DNA of 64,000 nucleotides, taken from assembly GCA_040506705.1 (NCBI GenBank), contig JBEVWG010000061.1, forward strand, positions 8,718 to 72,717, written 5' to 3'. The notes under the pieces were generated by a model. It was given only the letters and a program-made list of their open reading frames with translations, was not told the origin of the DNA and ran no database searches. Within the stretch, counting starts at the first letter, position 1; every line of letters begins with the position of its first letter. The position numbers and the translations under genes are program-made. The DNA is from Thiodiazotropha sp040506705 (GTDB lineage Bacteria > Pseudomonadota > Gammaproteobacteria > Chromatiales > Chromatiaceae). Shown here one piece after another: positions 45,256 to 53,585 of this stretch.

Positions 45256-46212
45256 ATGTCCAATTTTATTAAATCTGTAGATGACCGTACTCGCTTGGCG
45301 GGCACCAATCGCTTAGAGGTTCTCCTTTTCAGCCTTGGAAAGGATGTCAGAACTGGCCGCGAAGAGACCTATGGGGTCAACGTTTTCAAAGTTCGAGAGG
45401 TCATGCTGGTACCTGAAATTACCCATGCTCCGGACATGCCTGCCTCTGTTGAGGGGATGGTGAGCCTACGAGGCAATATGATTCCGGTAATCAATCTTCC
45501 CGATTTCTGTGGCGTTCAGACAGAGGAGAAGCCCAGCATTCTGATCGTTACCGAATACAACAAAAATGTACAAGGTTTTCTTGTACATGCTGTGGATACT
45601 ATCGAGCGTCTTGCCTGGGAAGACGTCAAAGTTCCCCCACCGATGATGGCGCAACAGCACGGCGGACTGGTGACTGCTGTAACTGAACTGAAGGACAAGC
45701 GCTTGGTTATGATCATGGATGTGGAGATGGTACTGAGCCAAACCTCTGGTTTTGGCCAGGGCTCAGATATTTTCGATGGCATCACACGGGTCGAAGATAA
45801 CGATGTTACCCTACTCTTTGCAGACGATTCAGCCGTGGCTCGAGACCAGATTATTCGCACCCTCGACCATATGGGCATGAAATATATCAGCACCTCCAAT
45901 GGTGCCGAAGCCTGGAGCAAACTCAAGGAGATCGCTGATCGGGCTGACGCGACAGACCACAAAGCGAGCGATTTCGTGCAGATTATTCTGACCGATGTAG
46001 AGATGCCAGAAATGGATGGCTATGTATTGACCAAGAAAATCAAAGATGATGCACGTTTCAGTGACATACCAATCATCATGCACTCGTCACTCTCTGCAGA
46101 TGCCAATATGGCTCTGGGTAAGGGCGTAGGCGCAGATGCCTATGTGCCCAAATTCGAACCCACAGAACTGTCGGCCAAACTGCATGAAATGGTCGCCAGT
46201 GTTAAAAAGTAA
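45256..46212 (+). CDS. cheV: CheV chemotaxis coupling protein (CheW-REC)
   Basis: The protein has 318 residues. The CheW-like domain (about 20-165) has YGVNVFKVREVMLVPEITHAP and VEGMVSLRGNMIPVINLPDFCG. The receiver (about 185-315) has LLFADDSAVARDQIIRTL, the acceptor Asp in IILTDVEMPEMDGYVLT and the Lys of AYVPKFEP. CheV links receptors to CheA and adapts by phosphorylation. It stands alone, with a hairpin terminator after it. Confidence 0.95.
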   Translation: MSNFIKSVDDRTRLAGTNRLEVLLFSLGKDVRTGREETYGVNVFKVREVMLVPEITHAPDMPASVEGMVSLRGNMIPVINLPDFCGVQTEEKPSILIVTEYNKNVQGFLVHAVDTIERLAWEDVKVPPPMMAQQHGGLVTAVTELKDKRLVMIMDVEMVLSQTSGFGQGSDIFDGITRVEDNDVTLLFADDSAVARDQIIRTLDHMGMKYISTSNGAEAWSKLKEIADRADATDHKASDFVQIILTDVEMPEMDGYVLTKKIKDDARFSDIPIIMHSSLSADANMALGKGVGADAYVPKFEPTELSAKLHEMVASVKK

Positions 46213-46219
46213 TTGACCT

Positions 46220-46247
46220 GAGAGACACCTTTAAAGAGGTGTCTCTC
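46220..46247 (+). terminator. Hairpin terminator after cheV
   Basis: The 11-bp perfect stem GAGAGACACCT/AGGTGTCTCTC has a 6-base loop and starts 7 bases after the cheV stop. There is no T-tract, so it may stabilise RNA rather than terminate strongly. Confidence 0.6.
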
Positions 46248-46288
46248 TGCAATCCATTTAAAAATCCGCAAGCTCTTTGAATGCAACG

Positions 46289-46309
46289 GTTGTTACCTTA
46301 GGTAACAAC
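46289..46309. promoter_or_regulatory. Perfect 21-bp palindrome, candidate operator of the kinase operon
   Basis: GTTGTTACC-TTA-GGTAACAAC is a perfect 9-bp inverted repeat 16 bases before the small-protein ATG at 46325. The same GTAAC core is repeated seven times upstream of the symporter operon at 52.9-53.2 kb. It is probably a binding site for one regulator. Confidence 0.6.
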
Positions 46310-46324
46310 TGCTACGCTTCTCAG

Positions 46325-46519
46325 ATGCCAGATTCGCAACCACCTGACCGACAAATAGACAGGACTTTAGCCCTCGTCCTTCTTATCCTGTTGCTCTTCT
46401 CCACACCGGTTATGGTGTGGTGGACCTCCCCTGGCCACCACTGGTACCTACCCTATCTGCTTTGGTTTGGTGTCATCCTATTCATCGCCTGGGTGAATCA
46501 TCGACACCATGAATCATGA
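46325..46519 (+). CDS. Small two-helix membrane protein preceding the symporter-kinase gene (CbrX-like position)
   Basis: The protein has 64 residues from the ATG at 46325. A TTG at 46277 would translate the operator palindrome and is rejected. Two hydrophobic segments (LALVLLILLLFSTPVMVWW and YLPYLLWFGVILFIAWV) make it an integral membrane protein. Its end overlaps the kinase start by 11 bases. The arrangement matches the small cbrX gene that precedes and is coupled to cbrA in Pseudomonas. Sequence kinship to CbrX is not established here. Confidence 0.7.
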   Translation: MPDSQPPDRQIDRTLALVLLILLLFSTPVMVWWTSPGHHWYLPYLLWFGVILFIAWVNHRHHES

Positions 46520-49457
46520 TCTCTGGCTACTCTTTGGCATCAGTTTTCTCTATCTGGCAATACTGTTTCTTATTGCCTTTGCTGCAGACAGTGGACGGAT
46601 TCCTGAACGTTTTATCCGACATCCGAGCATCTATGTCCTCTCGCTCGGTGTCTATGCGACCTCCTGGACTTATTACGGTAGCGTTAGCTTTGCCCAAACC
46701 CAGGGTTACCTGTTTCTAACCATCTATCTTGGCGTTACCCTGGCATTTGCGCTGACGCCAATTCTGTTTCAACCGATACTCAGACTGACTCGCGAGTACC
46801 AACTCACTTCACTGGCAGACCTATTTGCATTCCGCTACCGAAGTCAGCTCGCTGGTATTCTGGTCACACTCTTCATGCTGCTTGGCACCTTACCCTATAT
46901 TGCATTACAGATAAGAGCCGTCACCGACTCTCTTCAAGTCGCAAGCCAAACAGTCGCCCCGCGCATACTTGCATTTATTTTCTGTGCCACACTGGTGGTG
47001 TTCGCTATTCTGTTCGGTGCCCGGCACAGCACCAGTCGAGAGAAGCATCGTGGCTTGGTATTGGCGATCGCCTTTGAATCAATAGTTAAGCTGGTTGCAA
47101 TGCTTGTTATCGGTTTGACTGCACTGTTTGGCGTTTTTGGTGGTTTCGGTGGTTTAGAACAGTGGCTGGCTGAGCACCCTGAAGCACTTGAGAAACTCTA
47201 TGCTCCAGTAAGAGAGGGTCCCTGGGCAACACTCATATTGTTGGCCTTCGCAGCGGCCTTCCTTCTGCCTCGCCAATTCCACATGCTGTTCACAGAAAAC
47301 CTGGAACCCAAGGCCTTACGTACAGCCAGCTGGGCATTTCCCCTTTTTCTGCTGCTGATCAACCTGCCCATCCCGATCATACTATGGGCTGGAGTAGCTA
47401 TTGAACTACCCATCCATCCTGACTTCTTCGCCCTGGGCATCAGTCTTGAGAGAGGCCCTAGCTGGTTGCCTGTGCTTGCTTTTATCGGTGGTGTCTCTTC
47501 TGCCAGTGCAATGATGATCATCACCACCCTGGCACTCTCATCAATGACCCTGAACCACATTCTGCTGCCTACAAACTTTCCCGATCCAGCGGTTAATCTA
47601 TATCGATGGCTGTTGTTGGGACGGCGATTATTGATCGCACTGATCATCATGGCCGGGTACGGTTTTTACATACTACTGGAAAAGCATGATAGCCTGGTTC
47701 AACTTGGTCTGATTTCATTCGTAGCTGTAGCCCAATTTCTACCTGGAGTAGTCGGACTACTCTACTGGCGTCGTGCTACACGATTTGGATTCATCATAGG
47801 TTTGCTCGCTGGTATTGCCATCTGGTCTGCAACACTACTGCTTCCTCTACTGGAAAACTCAGGCTTTATCCGAACAGAATTTGATATCCCGGGTTTAAGG
47901 CTGGCATCGGGCATGGATCAATGGGAGTTCGCCACCTTCTGGTCACTTTCGCTGAACACACTTCTGTTTGTATTTGGCTCACTGATCAGTACTCAGAGTA
48001 TCGGTGAAAAAGAGGCTGCCAGTGCCTGTTGTAGTGAATCTCTGGTACCCATGGGGGGCATGGTCAGTGTCGGTTCAACTGCCCAGTTCACAAAGCAGCT
48101 GGCACAAATGCTGGGGCACGAAGCTGCACACAGAGAGGTGGAGCAGGCTCTGAGAGATCTTAGTCTTGCCCATTCAGAAACACGACCTTCACAGTTACGA
48201 CGACTGCGTGAACGGATTGAGCGCAATCTTTCCGGTCTGCTTGGGCCTCAGCTCGCCCATATGATCATCAACCGAAGGTTGCAGCTTGATATACATACCC
48301 AAACCGCATTGGCTGATTCGATGCGCTTTATCGAAGATCAGCTGGAACACTCCCGTTCTCGTCTCCGTGGCCTGAGTGCAGATCTGGATAATCTGCGCCG
48401 CTATCATCGACAGATTCTCCTCGATCTCCCCCTGGGTGTCTGTACGATAGATCGGCTGCGCATGGTGACTATCTGGAATCTGGCAATGGAGGTGATGACC
48501 GGAGTCCATGCACGAGATGCAATAGGTGTTTCACTACATCGCCTACCTGAGCCCTGGGGACATCTGCTAGCTGGCTTTGCGAAAGCCACTGATGAGCATA
48601 TTCATCATCTCGAAATTACACACGAAACCAAGAGTCGTTGGTTCAACCTGCATAAAGCAGCAATACCTGCCCCGATGCCGGTTGATCACCCAGTGGAAGA
48701 GGCTCGCACAAGCCAAGTCATGCTGATGGAGGATCTGACCGACCTGGAGACACTGGAGGCTGAACTGGCTCACAGTGAGCGGCTCGCTTCGATTGGTCGA
48801 TTAGCTGCCGGCGTAGCCCATGAGATCGGGAACCCGGTAACCGGTATCGCCTCATTAGCACAGAACCTTCGCCATGAAGATGATCCAAATATAATCAAGG
48901 AGAGTATCGAGGAGATACTCAATCAGACCCAACGGATTACTGCCATTGTTAAAACCCTGATGAACTTCAGCCGTAGCGGTGGCATTGGTGCCAATACTCA
49001 GCTTTTCTCAGTCCAGGAGGTGGTGGACGAGGCGATTCGCCTGGTCAAACTGACCCATCATGGACGCCAGATTCGTTTTAAAAATGACTGCACTTCAGAG
49101 TTGACAATTGAAGGGGATCGCCAAGGAATCTCGCAAGTTTTAGTCAATGTGCTGACCAATGCCTGTCATGCCTCATCACCTGGAGATCAAGTCATGATCA
49201 GGGTCAGTGAGATTGGAGATCTGGCCAGAATTGAGATCATTGATCAAGGTGAAGGCATATCAGAAGAGAACCTGGGCTATCTTTTTGAACCCTTCTTCAC
49301 AACCAAACCACCAGGGGAAGGAACCGGCCTTGGTTTGGCTATTGCCTATAAGATCATCTCCGACCATAAAGGAGCCATCACAATTGATTCCGAAAAAGAT
49401 CAGGGAACACGGGTGATGATGGATCTACCGAAAATTTATCATAGTGAAAACGCATAA
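46509..49457 (+). CDS. Sodium/solute-symporter-fused sensor histidine kinase (CbrA/CrbS type)
   Basis: The protein has 982 residues. The N-terminal half has about 13 transmembrane segments of the SSS/SLC5 fold (YATSWTYYGSVSFAQTQGYLF; LAFAAAFLLPRQFHMLF). A helical linker and a PAS-like domain (DLPLGVCTIDRLRMVTIWNLAME) follow. The HisKA domain has phospho-His 771 in VAHEIGNPVTGI, and the HATPase ends in GTGLGLAIAYKII. Unlike CrbS as usually described, no receiver is attached. Kinases of this type regulate carbon and acetate use. An SSS transporter and acs lie a few kb downstream. It is followed by an NtrC-like regulator gene after 28 bases. Confidence 0.92.
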   Translation: MNHDLWLLFGISFLYLAILFLIAFAADSGRIPERFIRHPSIYVLSLGVYATSWTYYGSVSFAQTQGYLFLTIYLGVTLAFALTPILFQPILRLTREYQLTSLADLFAFRYRSQLAGILVTLFMLLGTLPYIALQIRAVTDSLQVASQTVAPRILAFIFCATLVVFAILFGARHSTSREKHRGLVLAIAFESIVKLVAMLVIGLTALFGVFGGFGGLEQWLAEHPEALEKLYAPVREGPWATLILLAFAAAFLLPRQFHMLFTENLEPKALRTASWAFPLFLLLINLPIPIILWAGVAIELPIHPDFFALGISLERGPSWLPVLAFIGGVSSASAMMIITTLALSSMTLNHILLPTNFPDPAVNLYRWLLLGRRLLIALIIMAGYGFYILLEKHDSLVQLGLISFVAVAQFLPGVVGLLYWRRATRFGFIIGLLAGIAIWSATLLLPLLENSGFIRTEFDIPGLRLASGMDQWEFATFWSLSLNTLLFVFGSLISTQSIGEKEAASACCSESLVPMGGMVSVGSTAQFTKQLAQMLGHEAAHREVEQALRDLSLAHSETRPSQLRRLRERIERNLSGLLGPQLAHMIINRRLQLDIHTQTALADSMRFIEDQLEHSRSRLRGLSADLDNLRRYHRQILLDLPLGVCTIDRLRMVTIWNLAMEVMTGVHARDAIGVSLHRLPEPWGHLLAGFAKATDEHIHHLEITHETKSRWFNLHKAAIPAPMPVDHPVEEARTSQVMLMEDLTDLETLEAELAHSERLASIGRLAAGVAHEIGNPVTGIASLAQNLRHEDDPNIIKESIEEILNQTQRITAIVKTLMNFSRSGGIGANTQLFSVQEVVDEAIRLVKLTHHGRQIRFKNDCTSELTIEGDRQGISQVLVNVLTNACHASSPGDQVMIRVSEIGDLARIEIIDQGEGISEENLGYLFEPFFTTKPPGEGTGLGLAIAYKIISDHKGAITIDSEKDQGTRVMMDLPKIYHSENA

Positions 49458-49485
49458 ATAACATCAACTGGCCCTGGATCACACC

Positions 49486-50823
49486 ATGAAGCATATATTG
49501 ATCATTGAAGATGAAACGGTTATCCGACGTGCAGTAAAACGGTTGTTGGAGCGCAATGATTATAATGTCAGCGAGGCAGGATCAGTTGAAGAAGCGAAGC
49601 AGCTACCCCTGAAAAACTTCGACCTGATCATCAGCGACGTTCGCCTTCCTGGGGATCCTGGCACCACAATAATCGACATCGCAGCCCCTACACCGGTTTT
49701 GATCATGACCAGCTATGCCAGTATCCGCTCTGCTGTCGATGCTATGAAACTGGGCGCTATAGACTATATCGCCAAACCCTTCGATCACGATGAGATGCTG
49801 ATGGTGGTGGAGCGCGTCATTCAACAGGACCGTCAACTTCGGCAGCAGGAAGTGCTCAAATCTGAAGTTGAAAAGAGCTACCCTGTACGGGGCATGATAG
49901 GAGAGTGCCCGGCAATGGTCGATGTATTCCGGCGCATCGATAAAGTAGCGCCAACCGATGCCACAGTACTCATCCTTGGCGAATCAGGCACAGGCAAGGA
50001 GTTGGTTGCCAGAGCCCTGCACGAAAGAAGCCATCGATGCCAATCCCCTTTTGTCGTATTCAATTGTGCTGCACTTCCCGAACATCAGGTTGAAGCTGAG
50101 CTCTTCGGTCAACAAGATGAGCGGAAGAGCGAACGGGTTGGCCTGTTGGGGAAGGCTCAAGGTGGCACCCTATTCATGGATCAGGTCGGAGAGTTGTCAC
50201 TGGCGGCACAGGCACGCCTGTTGCGGGTGTTACAAGGGGATGATTATTCAACTCAACAAGAGAGTGACCGAAGCCACTCAGATATCCGTATCATTGCAGC
50301 AACCCACCAGGACGTCCGCAAACTGGTACAACAGCAGAGTTTTCGTAGCGATCTATATTTTCGCTTGAGAGTGGTTGAAATGGCCCTGCCACCACTTCGA
50401 GAGAGGGGAAACGACATCAAGGCCCTTGCGATGTACCTGCTGAGTAAGTCCTGCAATCAGCTCAATCGCCCCTCCCTCTCTCTGAGTCGCAGTGCACTTG
50501 AGGCGATTCGCCGTTACCACTGGCCCGGCAATGTACGAGAGCTGGCCAATACCATTGAAAGAGCCGTCATTCTCTGTGAAGAGGAGCACATCACACCAGA
50601 ACTACTGGCCATTGATCACCATATCAGTACCGGACAGAACAGGATTGGGGATAGTAGTGACAATCTCTCACTGGAAGATTATTTTCGTCACTTCGTGCTG
50701 GATAATCAGGAACACATGACTGAAACCGAACTGGCAAAAAAGCTGGGCATCAGTCGAAAAGCCCTATGGGAAAGACGTCAGCGGTTCGGGATACCACGAG
50801 AGAAGAAAGGGAAAAAGAGTTAG
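49486..50823 (+). CDS. NtrC/CbrB-like response regulator lacking the GAFTGA loop
   Basis: The protein has 445 residues. The receiver has Asp 51 (IISDVRLP) and Lys 97 (AKPFD). The AAA+ domain keeps Walker A GESGTGKE (165-172). After ELFG (205-208) the sequence is QQDERKSERVGLLGKAQGG: the GAFTGA sigma-54 contact loop is missing and the segment is shorter than usual. Walker B reads GTLFMDQV, with Gln 233 where the family has Glu. The C-terminal Fis-type HTH is intact (ELAKKLGISRKALWERRQRF). It probably cannot remodel sigma-54 holoenzyme and may act with sigma-70, as TyrR-type relatives do. It is the obvious partner of the upstream kinase. Confidence 0.9.
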   Translation: MKHILIIEDETVIRRAVKRLLERNDYNVSEAGSVEEAKQLPLKNFDLIISDVRLPGDPGTTIIDIAAPTPVLIMTSYASIRSAVDAMKLGAIDYIAKPFDHDEMLMVVERVIQQDRQLRQQEVLKSEVEKSYPVRGMIGECPAMVDVFRRIDKVAPTDATVLILGESGTGKELVARALHERSHRCQSPFVVFNCAALPEHQVEAELFGQQDERKSERVGLLGKAQGGTLFMDQVGELSLAAQARLLRVLQGDDYSTQQESDRSHSDIRIIAATHQDVRKLVQQQSFRSDLYFRLRVVEMALPPLRERGNDIKALAMYLLSKSCNQLNRPSLSLSRSALEAIRRYHWPGNVRELANTIERAVILCEEEHITPELLAIDHHISTGQNRIGDSSDNLSLEDYFRHFVLDNQEHMTETELAKKLGISRKALWERRQRFGIPREKKGKKS

Positions 50824-50833
50824 TCCCTGGTTA

Positions 50834-52228
50834 TCAGGACTGGGATTTAATCAACTTGATCCAGTTCGAATTATGCAGGAGATGACGCTGTTTCGACTGC
50901 GTATTGAAACCATGATTGGTTTGAGCAAAACGGAGGAGATCCTCGGTACTCTCTGCATCATTTGGATAGATTGAAGTGCCAATACTCAATTGAGGCGATA
51001 GAGTTTGACCATTGATCACAACAGGCTTGCTGAGGCCAACCCGAATCTTCTCTGAGATGTGGATTACCGATTTATCCTGTTTGATGTAGGGTAGCAGCAC
51101 AACAAACTCACTGCCATCGACCCGCGCGATGATATCACCCTTACGAACCAGCTGCTTAAGCCTGCTCGCAAGTGCCTGAAGATATGTATCCCCTACCCCA
51201 TGACCGTATGATTCATTCACCTGCTTGAGATCCACAATCACAATATTCAGCAAACTTAAAAGGCCACTCTCCTGCTTTGCCTGAGTAAATGCGAAATTGA
51301 GGTAGTCATCGAACAGCACTCTGTTTGGCAGGCCGGTGAGGCTGTCATGAAACTCCTGATACTTGTTCAGCTCCTCAAGTTTGTTGTATTGAGTAATATC
51401 CCGAGCCACACCATAGGTACCAAAAAAGACTCTTTTATCACCACTGCGGGAGTAGAGTCTTTTTGATTGCATGGCCACCAGGATGCTTTTTGATTTCATC
51501 TCGGATTGACCCTCTGTACTTTCGCTACAGCGTAACCTCATCTCAACCTCAGGGAACCGCTCAGGACTACTGCGACGCTCCTCGAAAACATGGTGCATAC
51601 GCTTTACCTCATCGGCCTCCACCAGGGCGCTCCAGTGCTTACCTAGAATCTCCTGTTTGGTGTAGCCAGTGACCTTGGTGAAAACACCATTCACCATCCG
51701 AAATTTACCTTTGGTATCGAGTAAAAATTGAATATTCGGAGCGACGTTGAACATCATGCGATGAAGACTGGACTGAATCTCAGCCTTTTTCTTCACCCGG
51801 TCGAGTTGCTCGTCCTTGACCTGCTTGCGTAAACTCTCATCGATTGCCTGCAACAGATCCACAGGTGTAACCGGTTTACGGATAAAGTGATCTGCCCCTT
51901 TTTTAAGGGATTGAATAGCATCATCAAGAGAGGGATCACCTGAAATAGTGATTATGCGGGTTGACAGCTGGCGCTTGCGAACAAAATCCATAACCTGAAA
52001 ACCGTCGGCTACAGGCATATGCAGATCAAGCAGGATTAAATCGAAGTTACGAGTGACCAGTAAACCTGCAGCTTTGGCACCATCAGAAGCAGTTTCAACA
52101 TCATACCCCCAACTCTCCACCATTGTTGCAAGACTCTCAGCATGACGGGTTTCGTCATCTACGATCAGCAAACGACCTTTATTGGAGGAAGTACCTTTAC
52201 GGCCACCAGATTTACTCGGGTTAGACAT
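50834..52228 (-). CDS. Response regulator with PAS and degenerate GGDEF domain
   Basis: The protein has 464 residues. The receiver (about 18-135) has LLIVDDETRHAESLA, the acceptor Asp in LILLDLHMPVADG and Lys in FIRKPVTP. The PAS domain (about 155-285) has PNIQFLLDTKGKFRMVNGVFTKVTGYT. The GGDEF domain starts FHDSLTGLPNRVLFDDYL, but the signature is RVDGSEF (51104-51124), so the first Gly and the metal-binding Asp are lost. Cyclic-di-GMP synthesis is unlikely. There is no EAL domain. It is convergent with the NtrC-like regulator gene, with 10 bases between stops. Confidence 0.88.
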   Translation of the reverse strand: MSNPSKSGGRKGTSSNKGRLLIVDDETRHAESLATMVESWGYDVETASDGAKAAGLLVTRNFDLILLDLHMPVADGFQVMDFVRKRQLSTRIITISGDPSLDDAIQSLKKGADHFIRKPVTPVDLLQAIDESLRKQVKDEQLDRVKKKAEIQSSLHRMMFNVAPNIQFLLDTKGKFRMVNGVFTKVTGYTKQEILGKHWSALVEADEVKRMHHVFEERRSSPERFPEVEMRLRCSESTEGQSEMKSKSILVAMQSKRLYSRSGDKRVFFGTYGVARDITQYNKLEELNKYQEFHDSLTGLPNRVLFDDYLNFAFTQAKQESGLLSLLNIVIVDLKQVNESYGHGVGDTYLQALASRLKQLVRKGDIIARVDGSEFVVLLPYIKQDKSVIHISEKIRVGLSKPVVINGQTLSPQLSIGTSIYPNDAESTEDLLRFAQTNHGFNTQSKQRHLLHNSNWIKLIKSQS

Positions 52229-52256
52229 AGTATAAACATCTTCAGGGTAGTTATAT

Positions 52257-52275
52257 TAGGGCCTGTTAACACTAA
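52257..52275 (+). repeat. IS-end-like motif, copy at 52.3 kb
   Basis: TAGGGCCTGTTAACACTAA. Near-identical 19-mers lie at 39422-39440 and 62289-62307. They look like isolated ends of an insertion sequence or MITE family. No transposase is present. Confidence 0.5.
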
Positions 52276-52339
52276 GAGGAATATACCATGAACTATCGGA
52301 GACAATAGGAAAGGGAGTCACCAATCCGCCAATATTACT

Positions 52340-52801
52340 TCAACCACGTTCAGCCATTACCCGGTGCTTTGCAGCCAGAAAATCACTGTGTGAGACATAG
52401 ATCAGATCAGCCAGTCGCCTTATGACATGCTCTTCATAGTGGTGTAGATGTTGATCGGCATAAGCAACTTGCCATAAAGCCTCGATAATCTTGACTTTTT
52501 TCTCCTGAGAATAGCTTTTATTGATCAATGATGTGAATTGAAAGTAGTCAGTGGATTGGGCATGCTCCTGTTCAGCGAGTTGCATCAATCTCTTTGATTC
52601 ACTGGGATCAAGCTGAAACTGTTGTTCAATGGCTTCCAGTATGGCTGCTTTTTCCTCTGCTGCCTTCTCGAAATCGGACTCCGCAATCTCTATCAGCAGC
52701 ACAGCTACAGCTAAGCGGGTCTGGGTCTCAAGATCCCCTTCATTACCACCAGAGACTGGAACCAAGTGGGTATTAAAATAGTCGAGTATGCTTTTTAGCA
52801 T
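52340..52801 (-). CDS. TerB-like (TerB/co-chaperone DjlA-N fold) protein
   Basis: The acidic helical protein has 153 residues. TRLAVAVLLIEIAESDFEKAAEEKAAILEAI and IKIIEALWQVAYADQHLHHYEEHVIRRLADLI-like stretches (the latter with the ADGxxxxxE-type ADQHLHHYEE) are the two halves of the TerB fold. DFLAAKHRVMAERG closes it, as in small stand-alone TerB proteins of proteobacteria. The function is unknown, and the family includes tellurite-resistance and metal-linked proteins. It stands alone. Confidence 0.82.
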   Translation of the reverse strand: MLKSILDYFNTHLVPVSGGNEGDLETQTRLAVAVLLIEIAESDFEKAAEEKAAILEAIEQQFQLDPSESKRLMQLAEQEHAQSTDYFQFTSLINKSYSQEKKVKIIEALWQVAYADQHLHHYEEHVIRRLADLIYVSHSDFLAAKHRVMAERG

Positions 52802-53314
52802 GCATTTCAGCCTGAATTAAATAGGTTGGCAAAAAGCGGCCAACCGTCACGCATCATTACCCTATAGACAAGAAACCAAGCGATCCGCCAATTAGGTAAC
52901 CTTTTTTCTGCTAAGCCTATTCCGTCATCCATTATCAAGGGAAGAGAGCTAAAGAATCCTTGGAAACTGAATTCATCTAAAAAAAATATTTCTTACCAAT
53001 AGAAACGTAACACGATTCAATCGGTAACGCCTAGCCCCTACAATGTTACGTCCGGTAACACTCATGCTGCCATGCAACATAAAGGGTCACATCTTAACTT
53101 ATTGTTTTATTTGACTTTATAGACCATTGCGCCACAAAATAGTGCGATGTGTAACCCGTTTTTTCTGCGGTAACACACAAGTGGGTGTCTGCCCCGAAAA
53201 ACCTGCTCGAATGGAAATATAAGAGCGCAGGAAGGCTCTGACAGGATGTCGACCAGGGAGCCAGATGCTTTAAATGATAAATACTTGAATAAATTACGGC
53301 GGAGTGATCATGAC
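52802..53314. other. Long upstream region of the symporter operon
   Basis: About 500 bases are without a convincing gene. The region is distinguished by clustered GTAAC half-sites (separate entry) and AT-rich spacers. An ATG at 53246 could extend the DUF4212 protein by 23 residues. A long leader with several operator copies fits tightly regulated carbon-uptake genes. Confidence 0.55.
52895..53174. promoter_or_regulatory. Cluster of seven GTAAC half-sites upstream of the symporter operon
   Basis: GTAAC cores start at 52896, 53007, 53024, 53045 (as GTTAC), 53055, 53151 and 53170. Three of them read CGGTAAC. Spacings include direct pairs 17 and 19 bases apart and one inverted pair (GTTACGTCCGGTAAC). 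About one GTAAC on either strand would be expected by chance in this length. The palindrome upstream of the kinase operon (46289-46309) has the same core. Confidence 0.6.
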
Positions 53315-53569
53315 ATGAACAAAACTGCTGAACAGTATTGGAAGGCCAATATTCGCCTGGTATCCATTCTATTGGTGATTTGGTTTGCCTGCTCGTTTCT
53401 TTTCGGCATCATTTTGGTTGAGCCTCTCAATACCATCAAAATCGGTGGTGTAGGGTTGGGTTTCTGGTTTGCGCAGAACGGCTCTATCTATACCTTTCTG
53501 GTGCTGATCTATGTATATACAAAACGTATGAACGCTCTGGATGTCGAATTCGACGTCCATGAGGATTAA
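53315..53569 (+). CDS. DUF4212 small subunit of a sodium/solute symporter
   Basis: The membrane protein has 84 residues from the ATG at 53315, or 107 if the ATG at 53246 is used. The YWKANIRLVSILLVIWFACSFLFGIIL and GGVGLGFWFAQNGSIYTFLVLIYVY segments are two transmembrane helices with the family motif GFWFAQNGSI. DUF4212 proteins are encoded directly before SSS symporters of the VC_2705 type and are taken to be small subunits. The symporter starts 16 bases downstream. Confidence 0.9.
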   Translation: MNKTAEQYWKANIRLVSILLVIWFACSFLFGIILVEPLNTIKIGGVGLGFWFAQNGSIYTFLVLIYVYTKRMNALDVEFDVHED

Positions 53570-53585
53570 CGGGGGTAACTGATCC

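Noticed and set aside
46277..46324. TTG start and 16 extra codons for the small membrane protein
   Set aside because: They would translate the perfect operator-like palindrome, and the ATG at 46325 is a better start.
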